Shown: positions 26,187-35,844, numbered from the stretch's first letter. The stretch: DNA of 64,000 nucleotides from JAAYCB01 sp012744395 (GCA_028703175.1 JAQVNJ010000006.1:29935-93934), one strand, 5' to 3'. Numbers and translations: made by a program. The notes: generated from the letters alone by a model not told the origin.

Positions 26187-26846
26187 ATGTCTTTGCACTT
26201 GCAGCGGGAAATGGAGGATTTGAAGAAGCAGCTCCTCTCGCTCTGCGCGCTGGTCGAGGAACAGGTGGAGATGGCGGTCCGGGCGCTTGTCGACCACGAT
26301 GCCGAGTTGGCCGCCGCGGTCGACCGCCGCGACGCGGAGATCGACCACCGCGAGGTCGAGGTCGAGGAGGAGTGCTTGAAAGCCCTCGCCTTGTACCAAC
26401 CGGTGGCCATCGACCTGCGGTTCGTGGTGGCGGCGCTGAAGATGAACAACGACCTGGAGCGGATCGGGGACCTGGCGGTCAACATCGCCCGCAAGGCGAA
26501 AACCTTGGCTCGCCACGGCTCGGTGGAGATTCCCTTCGACCTCTGCGGGATGTGGGAGAAGTCGCGCTTGATGCTCCGCGACAGCATCGACGCGCTGGTC
26601 AACCGCGACGCCAGCCTGGCCCACAGCGTCTGTGCCCGCGACGATGAAGTCGACCGGATGAAGCACGATATCCGCCGCCAGGCGGAGCAGCTGATGGTCG
26701 CCGAGCCGGCCCGGCTGCGGGCCCTGCTGACCTTGCTGGCGGCCTCGCGAAGCCTCGAACGCATCGCCGATCACGCCACGAACATCGCCGAGGACGTGAT
26801 CTACATGCTCGAGGGCCGGATCATCCGCCACGGCGCGATCGAGTGA
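26187..26846 (+). CDS. phoU: PhoU phosphate-signalling regulator
   Basis: A 219-aa all-helical cytoplasmic protein, a negative regulator linking Pst transport to the Pho response. Two PhoU repeats are visible: DLRFVVAALKMNNDLERIGDLAVNIA in the first and LLTLLAASRSLERIADHATNIAED in the second, each with the metal-binding E/DxxxD pattern. Start ATG 26187 has GGGAGAAAGGAC upstream. It closes the phosphate operon. Confidence 0.94.
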   Translation: MSLHLQREMEDLKKQLLSLCALVEEQVEMAVRALVDHDAELAAAVDRRDAEIDHREVEVEEECLKALALYQPVAIDLRFVVAALKMNNDLERIGDLAVNIARKAKTLARHGSVEIPFDLCGMWEKSRLMLRDSIDALVNRDASLAHSVCARDDEVDRMKHDIRRQAEQLMVAEPARLRALLTLLAASRSLERIADHATNIAEDVIYMLEGRIIRHGAIE

Positions 26847-26851
26847 CCGCA

Positions 26852-26956
26852 TCACGCAGTGGACTGCATCTGGGCAATTGGATTGGCCGTCCAGAAGACG
26901 TTGGCGATCGTGTTGATCTGGGCCATCAACGAGCGCCACAGCTTGCCAAGAATCAT
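26852..26956 (-). CDS. 34-aa peptide or 5' gene fragment (PspA-like start)
   Basis: A short frame of 34 codons, ATG 26956 with GGGAG 8 nt upstream. The peptide starts MILGKLWRSLMAQINTIANV and continues with FWTANPIAQMQ. This resembles the start of planctomycete coiled-coil proteins of the PspA/IM30 kind, which continue after PIAQMQ; here a stop follows almost at once. It may be a residual 5' end or a real small amphipathic peptide. It is convergent with phoU, 5 nt from its stop. Confidence 0.4.
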   Translation of the reverse strand: MILGKLWRSLMAQINTIANVFWTANPIAQMQSTA

Positions 26957-27045
26957 TGGCTCACTCCCTGCCTGTGATTGGCCGCGCCGCCGCCAAGAAC
27001 CAGGAGGTGGCGCTCGGTCCGCTGCATTTGGCGGGCGGCGTTCGG

Positions 27046-27375
27046 TCAGACCAGGTCTTTCAAGCCTTTGAGCGCCGTGACCTTGACCACGTTTCGCGCC
27101 GGCTTGGCCTTGAACACGGTCTCTTCCTTCGTAAACGGGTTGATCCCGGTCCGCGCCTCGGTGGCCGGTTTGCGGACAACGGAAATCTTCATCATGCCGG
27201 GAACCGTGAACACGCCCGGACCTTCAACGCTCAAATTGGCGGCGATCAGCTTGGCAAGCTCGTCGAATACGCACGCAACCTGCTGCTTGGTCAGTTCGGT
27301 TGATTCGGCCAAGGAGGTCAGAACCTCCGTCTTGGTCATCGGCTTCTTCGACTCGGCTGGCTTCTGGTCTTCCAT
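27046..27375 (-). CDS. HU-family DNA-binding protein
   Basis: A 109-aa nucleoid protein. The HU/IHF fold is recognisable: helices TKTEVLTSLAESTELTKQQVACVFDEL, then a beta-arm with VPGMMKISVVRKPATEARTG and INPFTKEETVFKAKPARNVVKV. The N-terminal tail is short and Lys-rich. A good AAAGGG ribosome site lies before ATG 27375. It is likely an abundant DNA-bending protein; a specific role cannot be read. Confidence 0.85.
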   Translation of the reverse strand: MEDQKPAESKKPMTKTEVLTSLAESTELTKQQVACVFDELAKLIAANLSVEGPGVFTVPGMMKISVVRKPATEARTGINPFTKEETVFKAKPARNVVKVTALKGLKDLV

Positions 27376-27450
27376 CTTCTATTCCCTTTCGTTGGTTCCC
27401 CGCCGGGGGGGCGGCCCTTGAGTCCCGGGCGGTCAGTCCTCGAATACGGT

Positions 27451-27479
27451 ACTTTACCTGGGTTGCCTTGGCACGACAA
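27451..27479 (-). promoter_or_regulatory. Possible promoter of the HU gene
   Basis: Minus-strand TTGTCG (27479-27474) and TAAAGT (27456-27451) with 17 bp between. The start would lie ~70 nt before the HU start codon. Confidence 0.4.
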
Positions 27480-27610
27480 TAACTTTCACCCGCAAATACC
27501 GCCAGCCCCCCCGCCAGAGTTGTTCCAAGGGGCTTCCATGGTTGATCCGCGCAGGAAGAGAGGGTTAGGATGAGGCAGGATTTCGGCGGCAAATCGGGGA
27601 AGGAGAGACC

Positions 27611-30124
27611 ATGATTGGCGATTGCGTGCCACGTCGGACGTTGCTGATTACCCTCCTCGCTTGGAGTCTGGCCGGGTTTGCGAGCGGACCGCCATCGCCA
27701 GGGTATGCCGCGGCTGGCGCGTCTCAAGAAACGGCCCTCGACGAGGCCTTTCGCAGTCCGCCCGACGAGGCAAAGCCGTGGGCCTATTGGTGGTGGCTGA
27801 AAGGGAACGTGAGCGAGGCCTCGATCAGGCGGGACCTGGAGGCGATGAAGCGGATGGGGTTCGCGGGGCTGTTGATGTTCGATGCCCGCGGCTACCACGA
27901 AGACCACGTGCCGCCGCCCGAGAGCCGGATGGATTTCATGGGGCCCGAGTGGCGGCGGATGCTCAAGTTCGCCATTTCGGAGGCCGATCGGCTGGGGCTC
28001 CAGATCAGCGTCAACCTGAGCAGCTGTGCCGGCGCCCTGAAGGGTCCCTGGCTCGTCGGCGACGACGCTCCCAAGCAACTCCTCTGGACGAGTCTGGAGA
28101 CCCGCGGAGGGCGGACTCTGCGCTGCCGGCTGCCGCAGCCCGAGGCCGCCCGGAGCTGGGGCGTGGCCCTCGTGGCCGTCCGCCATGCCGAGTCGAACGC
28201 GGCCGCGGCCGAAGAGCCGGCCACGGAGAAGAACGCCTCCTGGGGCGGGTGGCAGACAGTCCAAGAAGAGCCGGACGCAAAGCGGTTGGCGGCCGAAGTG
28301 GTCGATCTGTCCGGCAAGATCGATGCCCAGGGCCAGCTCGCGTGGGATCTGCCCGAGGGACGCTGGACGTTCTTGCGTTTCGCCTCCGCAACGATGGCAG
28401 GGCACGAGTACGACGTCGACATTCTCGACGAAAACGCCGTCGCGGGGCATTTCCAGCGGATCGGCAAGGCGATCATCGACGACGCGGGCCCGTTGGCGGG
28501 CAAGACCCTGACGCATTTCTACAGCGTGAGTTGGGAGGGCGCGATCCCCACGTGGACCGTCGGCTTCGATGAGCTGTTCTTCCGGCACCGCGGCTACCGC
28601 ATCGCTCCCTTTCTGCCGGTGCTGGCTGGAATCCCCGTGGAAACCCCCGAGGTCTCCGCGCGGTTCCTCCGCGACTACGACAAGGTGCTCGGCGACTGTT
28701 TCCGCGACCATTTCTATGGCAAGCTGAAGGCCTTGTCGAACCGCGAAGGCATCAAGTGGCACAGCGAGTCGGGTGGGCCGTGGAACCGCAACCTGTCGAC
28801 GTTCAGACACGCCGACCAGTTGGCGTTTCTCGCCCGCAACGACATGCCCCAGGGCGAGTTCTGGTATCCGTACCGCGGCCTGAACAAGCCGCCCGCCATG
28901 GCGGCCCATATCTACGGCTACGTGGTCGTGCAGATGAACTGCTGGAACCGCGTTGTGCAGACGATGGTCGCCTCGGGCATGCCGGTGCTCTACGCCGACT
29001 TTCCCTACGCGGGCAGCGGCGGATTCCTCGTCTACACGGCCGGCTTCCTCCGGCGGAAGGCGGCGAACTTCGGCTTCATCGGTTCGTCGAAGTTCGACGA
29101 CGTCGTCGAAGCGGCCCGCTGCTTCCTCTCGATCGAGAAGCCCGACCAGTTCGGGGCGGCGGTCGCCAAGGTGCGCGCCGCGCGGACCAGGCCGGCCGGC
29201 AGCCAGGAGAGCAGGCCGGACGACGTGGCATGTGTTTCGCCTTCCGAGTGGAAGGAGAAGATGAGCCGGTCAAAAATCCTCACCGTTGGCGGCGAGGGGT
29301 GGCGCGGTCCGAAGCCGGTGATCGAGGAGCTCGGCGTGCAGGTGACGGAGATTCCTTACGCCGAGGTGAACGACGCCTGGAAGGCGGCCGACAAGGACCA
29401 GGCTCGCCAGGTGGCCGACATCTGGCGGAAGCGGGCCCGGTCGATCGCCGGCGTCTCCCGCGAGACCCTGGAGGCTTCGGCGGCCATGTATCTCGCCCAG
29501 AAGGCGGTCCTCCAGAAGCACGGCGCCGATGCGATCACGATCAACTGCCTCGGCGGCTTCTACGGCGGGCATATCCATGCCTACCCGTGCTTGGGGTTCC
29601 ACGAGCTGTGCAACGAGGGCCTCGTCGGCGCCTGCGAGAACGATCTCGTCTCGGCGGCAACGATGGTCGCGCTGAAGAACCTGACGGGCGGCCGCACCGG
29701 GTTCATCTCCGATCCGGTGATCGACATCGCCAACCGCCAGATCATCTACGCCCACTGCGTGGCCCCGAACCGCGCGTTCGGCCCGGAGGGCGAAGAAAAC
29801 CCGATCGAGATTCTCACCCATTCCGAGGATCGCCAGGGCGCTTCGCTCCGCTCGCTGCTGCCGCTCGGCTACATGACGACGACGATTGAACTGGCGGCGT
29901 TCTGCAAGGAGCTGCTCTTCCACCGCGGCAAGGCGGTCGCCAATGTCATCGAGGATCGGGCCTGCCGCACCAAGCTGGCCGCCGAGCCGGACGGCGACCT
30001 GGAGAAGCTCTACACCGAGTGGGACCGTTTCGGCTGGCATCGCGTGACCGTTTACGGCGACCTCAAGGAACCGCTGTTCGAAATCGCCAAGATGCTCAAG
30101 TGGAAGATCACGGAAGAGGCGTAG
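27611..30124 (+). CDS. Chimeric secreted protein: GH106-like front, fucose-isomerase-like back
   Basis: An 837-aa exported protein; a twin-arginine-like start (PRRTLLITLLAWSL) precedes the mature part. Residues ~45-440 match GH106-type rhamnosidase-like proteins: PPDEAKPWAYWWWLKGNVS, RRDLEAMKRMGFAGLLMFD, and later IKWHSESGG and NDMPQGEFWYP. At about residue 441 (near base 28930) the text changes to the C-terminal two-thirds of an L-fucose/arabinose-isomerase-like protein: GGFLVYTAGFLRR, DAITINCLGG, GLVGACENDLVSA, RTGFISDPVIDIAN. The isomerase N-terminal domain and the GH106 C-terminal domains are missing. No frameshift is visible. It may be a true fusion or a recombinant of two neighbouring genes. 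Confidence 0.75.
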   Translation: MIGDCVPRRTLLITLLAWSLAGFASGPPSPGYAAAGASQETALDEAFRSPPDEAKPWAYWWWLKGNVSEASIRRDLEAMKRMGFAGLLMFDARGYHEDHVPPPESRMDFMGPEWRRMLKFAISEADRLGLQISVNLSSCAGALKGPWLVGDDAPKQLLWTSLETRGGRTLRCRLPQPEAARSWGVALVAVRHAESNAAAAEEPATEKNASWGGWQTVQEEPDAKRLAAEVVDLSGKIDAQGQLAWDLPEGRWTFLRFASATMAGHEYDVDILDENAVAGHFQRIGKAIIDDAGPLAGKTLTHFYSVSWEGAIPTWTVGFDELFFRHRGYRIAPFLPVLAGIPVETPEVSARFLRDYDKVLGDCFRDHFYGKLKALSNREGIKWHSESGGPWNRNLSTFRHADQLAFLARNDMPQGEFWYPYRGLNKPPAMAAHIYGYVVVQMNCWNRVVQTMVASGMPVLYADFPYAGSGGFLVYTAGFLRRKAANFGFIGSSKFDDVVEAARCFLSIEKPDQFGAAVAKVRAARTRPAGSQESRPDDVACVSPSEWKEKMSRSKILTVGGEGWRGPKPVIEELGVQVTEIPYAEVNDAWKAADKDQARQVADIWRKRARSIAGVSRETLEASAAMYLAQKAVLQKHGADAITINCLGGFYGGHIHAYPCLGFHELCNEGLVGACENDLVSAATMVALKNLTGGRTGFISDPVIDIANRQIIYAHCVAPNRAFGPEGEENPIEILTHSEDRQGASLRSLLPLGYMTTTIELAAFCKELLFHRGKAVANVIEDRACRTKLAAEPDGDLEKLYTEWDRFGWHRVTVYGDLKEPLFEIAKMLKWKITEEA

Positions 30125-30445
30125 CGTAGGGTGGTGCAGAGCGACCCGACCCGAAGCGGCCGGCATGACCGCCGGCGGATGCTGGAACCGAACCGTTTCG
30201 CCGCGCCAATTCGGCAGCGCCGCCCCACCGCAGCGCAACCGGTTGATAAATCATCGCCGCATCACGGTGGGCCGTCGCTGCCGCAATGGCGCTTCAATCA
30301 TGGCGGGGGATAGCCAGTGCAATCGGCCATTCGCGGCATCCAGGCGATCGTCCGCTCTGGACCAGCCGACGGGTTGCATTGCGGCCTTTGATTTGACCAC
30401 AATAGTGCGCAAATGCCTCCCATTCCACCGCCATCCAGGAGCCCC
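30125..30445. other. Intergenic stretch with a dispersed-repeat-like motif
   Basis: 321 nt without a gene. It starts with TAGGGTGGTGCAGAGCG (30127-30143), a near-identical copy of which occurs at 61269-61285. TTGATT- and CACAAT-like boxes near 30390-30410 might serve the next gene, but I cannot fix a promoter. Confidence 0.4.
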
Positions 30446-31918
30446 ATGATGCACGAGCAACTGACAGCCAGGCCGAGACGGTTTCCGAGAATCGCCCTGC
30501 GGGGTGATCTTTTCCTTGTTCCGGCCGCGTTGGGCCTGATCCTGGCCCTCTGCTGCGGTTCCGCCCTTTCGGCAGACGGCCCGCCGGTGCTGCGGGCCGG
30601 GGCGGCCGCGGTGGACGTCGCGCCACGGGAGTTTCCCATCAACATGCCGGGCGGCTTCAGCGAGAACCTGGCCCAAGGCGTGCACGATCCGCTGCACGCC
30701 CGGGCGCTGGCGCTCGACGATGGCAAGACGGTGCTGGCGATGGTCGTGGTTGACAACCTGGGCGTGGCGCGCGCGGTCTGCGACGAAGCGAAGCGCCTGG
30801 CGGCTGACCGCTGCGGGATCGCGGTGGAGAAGATCCTCGTCGCCTCGACCCACACCCACAGCGGGCCGGCGTCGACCGCCGGCACGTATCGCAAGCTGCT
30901 CGTCGAGGGCATCGCGGAATCGATCGTCCAGGCCCACGCGGCGCTGCGCCCCGCCCGACTCGCCGCGGCCGCGCACCCGCTTCCGGAAGAGGTCTTCAAC
31001 CGCCGCTGGTATCTCAAGCCGGGCAAGATGGTGCCGAACCCCTTCGGCGAGATGGACCAGGTGAAGATGAACCCCGGCACCAGTCCCGACGTGATTGACC
31101 GGCCCGCCGGCCCGACGGACCCGGACATCACGGTCCTTTCCGTCCGGGAGGCAAAGTCTGGCAAGCCACTTGCCCTCCTGGCGAGTTACTCGCTTCACTA
31201 TGTGGGGGGCACGCCGCGGGCAATGATCTCCGCGGATTATTACGGCGAATTCGCCCGGCTGATGCCTTCCCGGCTGCGTGCGGGCGAGGGGTTTGTGGCG
31301 ATGATGGCCAACGGCACCTCCGGCGACATCAACAACATTCCGTTCCTGGTCACCCGGCCGCCGCGGGAGCCGTTCGAGCAGATTCGCATCGTCGCCCGCA
31401 AGGCGGCCGACGCCGCCTGGTTCGCCTGGCGGGCCATCGAGAGCCACCGCTCGGACGCGCCGCTGGGGATGCTCCAGCGCGAGGTCACCCTGCGGATTCG
31501 CCGCCCCACGGCCGAGCAGGTCGAGCGCGCCAAGGCCGTGCTGGCCGTGACCGACGAAGCGGAGCGGGCCAAGCTGCCGCGGTTGGCCGAGGCCTACGCC
31601 CGGCGCACGCTCTCCCTGGCCAAGGCCGACGAGACGCTCACCGCGCAGGTGCAGGCCGTGCGGATCGGCGACCTGGCGATTTGCACGCTCCCCTTCGAGC
31701 CCCTCGTGGAAGTCGGCCTGGAACTGAAACGCCGCAGCCCCTTCCCCCGGACGATGGTGATCGGAATCGCCAACGGCACCAACGGTTATCTGCCGACGCC
31801 CGAGCAACACAAACTCGGCGGCTACGAGACGTGGCTGGGCACCAACCGGGTCCAGTTGGACGCCTCCGTGATCCTCACGGACAACTTGCTGGAGATGCTC
31901 GGGGAACTGAAGAAATGA
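30446..31918 (+). CDS. Neutral/alkaline ceramidase-like secreted hydrolase
   Basis: A 490-aa exported protein starting at ATG 30446 with AGGAG 4 nt upstream (a second ATG follows directly). A signal-peptide core is seen at FLVPAALGLILALCCGSALS. Family features of the neutral/alkaline non-lysosomal ceramidase group follow: RAGAAAVDVAPREFPINMPG, DPLHARALALDDGKT and the metal site VASTHTHSGPAS, then ANGTSGDINNI. Many planctomycetes carry multiple members whose substrates are unknown. No close operon partner is seen. Confidence 0.75.
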   Translation: MMHEQLTARPRRFPRIALRGDLFLVPAALGLILALCCGSALSADGPPVLRAGAAAVDVAPREFPINMPGGFSENLAQGVHDPLHARALALDDGKTVLAMVVVDNLGVARAVCDEAKRLAADRCGIAVEKILVASTHTHSGPASTAGTYRKLLVEGIAESIVQAHAALRPARLAAAAHPLPEEVFNRRWYLKPGKMVPNPFGEMDQVKMNPGTSPDVIDRPAGPTDPDITVLSVREAKSGKPLALLASYSLHYVGGTPRAMISADYYGEFARLMPSRLRAGEGFVAMMANGTSGDINNIPFLVTRPPREPFEQIRIVARKAADAAWFAWRAIESHRSDAPLGMLQREVTLRIRRPTAEQVERAKAVLAVTDEAERAKLPRLAEAYARRTLSLAKADETLTAQVQAVRIGDLAICTLPFEPLVEVGLELKRRSPFPRTMVIGIANGTNGYLPTPEQHKLGGYETWLGTNRVQLDASVILTDNLLEMLGELKK

Positions 31919-32048
31919 GCGGCCCGCCTGGGCGCGCGCGGCCCGCCGACTACAATGCCAGCGGCGGCCGCCTGTCTTCTCGCGGCCGCGATGCTCGTCC
32001 GCTCCGCGCGCGGACTTGCTTGGGCCATGTTGACGAGGAGTCCTGACG

Positions 32049-33227
32049 ATGCGGAGCCGGGGATGGTCGAATCGCCGGGCGAGCCTGCCGGGAATGTTCC
32101 TCTTGCTGTCCGCCCTTGCGGCGGCCGCGCCTGGCGGCGAGGTCCGGCCGGCGCGGCTGACCGGCTGGGGCGGGGGCAAACCCGAGGAGATTGTCCCCCA
32201 GGCCGCCGAGGTCGGTTTCGACGAGATTATCGTCTGGAACCACGACCACCAGTACCTGAAGCGGCTGGTGGCGGCCGGCCGGGAGCACAAGATCGACATA
32301 TATAGCTCGATCTGGCTGGGCGACCTGGCGGACTGGAAGCGGTGCCGCTTCGGCGTCGAGCCACCGTTGCAGGAGATGGATTCCGCCGAGCGAGCCGCCC
32401 TCGAGCGGATCAAGGCGGACAAGACCAAGGGAAAGTCGGGCTACCAATACGGCGGCGAACCGGTGCAGCGGATCGAGGTCCTCGAGGCGCCGCTGCTGTG
32501 TTTTCATAATCCCGCAGTCCGTTCCTTTTTCGAGGAGCAGATCCGCGACCTGCTCGGCGTGGCCGGCCTCCGCGGGATCGCGATGGACTATTTTGGCTAT
32601 CAAAACTACCGCTGCTGCCGATGCCCCGAGTCCCTGGCCGCGCTGGAGGCCTGGCGCAAACAGCACCCGGATCTGCCGCCCGGCGAGGCCCAGGATCGTT
32701 TCTCCCGGGAGACGCTCGTCGAGCTGGTCAACGCGCTGGCCCGATACGCTCGCACGGTCCGGGAGGACGCACTGGTCGCCTGCCATGTCTACCCGGTCTT
32801 CTTGCCGGAGCCCCTCTACGGCAACCGCCTCGACGTGGACTTCTGCGGCCAGACGGCGGCCTGGTACTTCGAGCCCTTCTGGAGCTGCGAGAAGATCCGC
32901 GCTTACGCGGGCGTTATCTGCGGCGAGGAAAAGAAGTATTTATCGCGGCCCGAGGGCGTGGCGATGATCGGCGTCTACACGCGCCCGGCGCTCTATCCGG
33001 TCAAGTCGCCGGAGCGGCTGACCGCGGAGCTGCGGGCGATTTTCGACGGCGGCGGGGATCGAGTCCAGGTCTGCTCGCTGAACGACGTGCTCAACGACGC
33101 GGCGACGCGGGCGGTGTTTCAGCGGATGTTCCACGGGGATTCCGCCGGCACCGGCGCCTGGGGCGCGCCCGGGGGCGGGCGGACTGTCGAACCGGCCGCG
33201 CGCCCGGCGGACAACGCGGTTCCGTGA
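32049..33227 (+). CDS. Secreted protein, probable TIM-barrel hydrolase of unknown specificity
   Basis: A 392-aa exported protein with a signal peptide (MFLLLSALAAAAPGGEV). The repeating strand-helix pattern (EVGFDEIIVWNHDHQYLK, then HKIDIYSSIWLGDL, then GLRGIAMDYFGYQNYRCCRCP, then EDALVACHVYPVFL) is typical of a TIM barrel of the glycosidase type. A CCRCP Cys cluster at the middle is unusual and may bind a metal. The C-terminal tail is low complexity. I do not recognise the family, and no catalytic pair is certain. Confidence 0.6.
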   Translation: MRSRGWSNRRASLPGMFLLLSALAAAAPGGEVRPARLTGWGGGKPEEIVPQAAEVGFDEIIVWNHDHQYLKRLVAAGREHKIDIYSSIWLGDLADWKRCRFGVEPPLQEMDSAERAALERIKADKTKGKSGYQYGGEPVQRIEVLEAPLLCFHNPAVRSFFEEQIRDLLGVAGLRGIAMDYFGYQNYRCCRCPESLAALEAWRKQHPDLPPGEAQDRFSRETLVELVNALARYARTVREDALVACHVYPVFLPEPLYGNRLDVDFCGQTAAWYFEPFWSCEKIRAYAGVICGEEKKYLSRPEGVAMIGVYTRPALYPVKSPERLTAELRAIFDGGGDRVQVCSLNDVLNDAATRAVFQRMFHGDSAGTGAWGAPGGGRTVEPAARPADNAVP

Positions 33228-33290
33228 CGCGGCCGGCTCTTGCCTGCCGCGGCGGCGCCGTGTTGCCTTGCCCTCGTTGGGACTTTGCCC

Positions 33291-34895
33291 GTGCTCTTCC
33301 GTTTGACGAATCTCCGCATGCCGGTCGAGCGGCCCGAATCGGATCTGGCCGCGCTGATTGCCCGTTGTCTGAAAATCCGCCCGACCGACTTGGCGCGCTG
33401 GCGGATTCTCCGCAAGAGCCTCGACGCGCGGCATCGCGACCGTTTGGAGTTCGTCTATTCGGCGGTGGCCGAGCTGGCCGACCGGAGCGCGGCGAGGCGA
33501 ATCGCCCTCCGCGGCGACGTCGCGCCGTACCAGCCGCAGCCGTTTCACGATCCGGCCCCCGGCGATCGGCCGTTGCGGCACCGCCCGATCGTCGTCGGCT
33601 CCGGGCCCGCCGGATTGGCCGCCGGATACTACCTGGCCTTGAAGGGCTATCGCCCCTTGATTCTCGAGCGCGGCCGGTCGGTGAAGGAGCGCGTGCCCGC
33701 GATCCGCCTGTTCGATCGCGGTGGAGTCTTCCAGGCGGAGAACAATTATCTTTTCGGCGAGGGGGGGGCGGGCTGTTTCAGCGACGGCAAGCTCACCTGC
33801 CGGATCAGCGGGCCGGATGTCGACTGGGTCCTGGAGCGATTCGTCGAGTGCGGCGGTCGCCCCTCGCTGGTCTATGAGCAGCGGCCGCACCTGGGCAGCA
33901 ACAAGCTGCCGCTCGTCTGCCGCAATTTCCGCCGCAAGATCGAGGCGATGGGGGGCGAGTACCGCTTCGGCTGCCGCCTGGAGGGGATCGACATCGGCGG
34001 CGACCGGGTCCGCGGAATCATGACCTCCGCCGGCTACATGGCGGCGTCGCAGGTCGTCCTGGCGATCGGCCACAGTGCCCGCGACACCTACCGGATGCTG
34101 TTCGACGCCGGCATCCCGATCGAGCGGAAGGCATTCCAGCTCGGCCTGCGGATCGAGCACCCGCAGCAACAGATCAACCAGTTCAAATACGGCCGCGACA
34201 GCTACCTGGCGCTGCTGGGCGCGGCCGATTACACGCTTTCCGCCCGGGCGGGGGGCCAGCGCGACGTCTACACGTTCTGCATGTGCGCCGGGGGGACTGT
34301 AATCCCAAGCATCTCCGAGCCCGAGCGATTCTGCTCCAACGGCATGAGCAATTCACGCCATGGCAGTCCGTTCGCCAACAGCGGCCTGGTGGCGACTCTC
34401 GCCCCGGACGAGTTTGGCGGCGATGGGCCCTTGGCCGGGCTCGAATTGCAGCGACATTTCGAATCGGTTGCGTTTGGCCTGGGGGGGCGCGATTACCTGG
34501 CGCCGATCCAATCTGTCCAAGACTTCTTGGCAAACCGCGATCCAGCGCCCCGGGCGGCGATCCCCTCGTCGTATCAGCGGGGGACCCGGCCGGCGAATCT
34601 GTCGCACGTCCTGCCGCCGGTGATCGCGGCGGCGATCCGCGCCGCGCTGCCGATCATGAATCGCAAGTGGAACGGCCGCTACCTGGAAAACGCGACGCTC
34701 GTGGGACCGGAAATCCGCGGCAGCTCCCCCGTGCGAATCCTCCGGGATGAACAGTCCCGACAGCCTATACAACTGGCCGGCCTCTACCCGGTCGGCGAGG
34801 GGGCCGGCTACGCCGGCGGGATCGTCACGGCGGCGGTCGACGGCCTCCGCTCGGCACGGAAGCTGGTGGAAGTCTTCACTCCGCCGCAAGCTTGA
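33291..34895 (+). CDS. FAD-dependent oxidoreductase (COG2509-like)
   Basis: A 534-aa flavoprotein. GTG 33291 is chosen because the following RLTNLRMPV is the normal family start; no Shine-Dalgarno is obvious. The first ~85 residues form the family-specific N-terminal region, then the dinucleotide motif VVGSGPAGLAAGYYLALKG and LERG appear. NYLFGEGGAGCFSDGKL and PVGEGAGYAGGIVTAAVDG are the conserved FAD-contact motifs. Substrate is unknown. It is probably a soluble cytoplasmic dehydrogenase. Confidence 0.85.
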   Translation: MLFRLTNLRMPVERPESDLAALIARCLKIRPTDLARWRILRKSLDARHRDRLEFVYSAVAELADRSAARRIALRGDVAPYQPQPFHDPAPGDRPLRHRPIVVGSGPAGLAAGYYLALKGYRPLILERGRSVKERVPAIRLFDRGGVFQAENNYLFGEGGAGCFSDGKLTCRISGPDVDWVLERFVECGGRPSLVYEQRPHLGSNKLPLVCRNFRRKIEAMGGEYRFGCRLEGIDIGGDRVRGIMTSAGYMAASQVVLAIGHSARDTYRMLFDAGIPIERKAFQLGLRIEHPQQQINQFKYGRDSYLALLGAADYTLSARAGGQRDVYTFCMCAGGTVIPSISEPERFCSNGMSNSRHGSPFANSGLVATLAPDEFGGDGPLAGLELQRHFESVAFGLGGRDYLAPIQSVQDFLANRDPAPRAAIPSSYQRGTRPANLSHVLPPVIAAAIRAALPIMNRKWNGRYLENATLVGPEIRGSSPVRILRDEQSRQPIQLAGLYPVGEGAGYAGGIVTAAVDGLRSARKLVEVFTPPQA

Positions 34896-35117
34896 CGCGG
34901 GCCGGGGGGGCCCTGGCCGCTCGGTCAGCACATCGAATCCGCCGAGATGTCGACTCGCTTGCCCGGATCACTCGCGTGGAGAATGATCTCTGGATCGGTA
35001 GTCATCCCGGCGACCGGCACGCCGTCCCGCCATATAATCGGGCGATGGGTTCCGACGACGGGAGGATGCCGGGCTCCGGGCCCGGGGCTGGATGCTTGTC
35101 TGATGGGAGGTTGTCCG

Positions 35118-35582
35118 ATGAAGACGATCCGAGTTGGAGACGCGGCTCCTGACTTCACGTCGACCGCCCAGGCCGGCGAGCAGGTCTCGCTGGCCGATTT
35201 TCGGGGCCACAAAACCGTGGTCCTCTTCTTCTATCCCCGGGATGGAATGCCGGTCTGCACGAGGGAGGCGTGCAGCTTCCGCGACGCCTACGAGGATTTC
35301 GTCGAGGCCGGGGCGGTAGTGATCGGCGTCAGTTCGGGTTCCGTGGAGAGCCACCAGGCGTTCGCCGCCAGCCATCGGCTGCCCTTCCTGCTCCTGGTTG
35401 ACACGGACGGCGCGCTCCGCAAGAGCTTCGGCGTACCCAAGACCCTCGGGTTCCTGCCTGGCCGGACAACATACGTCATCGACCGCGAGAGGATCGTCCG
35501 CCATGTGTTCAGCGCGCAGTTCGCGGCGGACCGGCATGTGGACGAGGCTCTGACCGTCGTCCGGCGACTGGCCGAGGCTTGA
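35118..35582 (+). CDS. bcp: Peroxiredoxin of the Bcp/PrxQ type
   Basis: A 154-aa thiol peroxidase reducing hydrogen and organic peroxides. ATG 35118 is preceded by GGGAGG at 7 nt. The active site is YPRDGMPVCTREAC, with the peroxidatic Cys47 and the resolving Cys52 five residues later, as in atypical 2-Cys PrxQ. The usual TPGCT is MPVCT here. The remaining fold (FLPGRTTYVIDRERIVRHVFS) is normal. The gene stands alone. Confidence 0.9.
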   Translation: MKTIRVGDAAPDFTSTAQAGEQVSLADFRGHKTVVLFFYPRDGMPVCTREACSFRDAYEDFVEAGAVVIGVSSGSVESHQAFAASHRLPFLLLVDTDGALRKSFGVPKTLGFLPGRTTYVIDRERIVRHVFSAQFAADRHVDEALTVVRRLAEA

Positions 35583-35844
35583 CCGAGAACTCTCCCGGCG
35601 CGGGGGCGCTTCGCCGACTGCGCGATCTGGCGGTTATCATGAAGCGCAGGCGGCCGATGCGCCCACCCGCCGGACCAACCGTCCTCGGATCATGCCCGCT
35701 GCGGGAAGTACCGCGGCGGATCGCTGAATTCCATCGTAACGCCATGCCGATAAGCGACTTATGGCGGCGCGTCCGGCCGCGATGTATATTTGCGTGCGGC
35801 TTTGCCATGTTTCTTTCGACACCTGTCACTTCAGGGGCCCTGGC

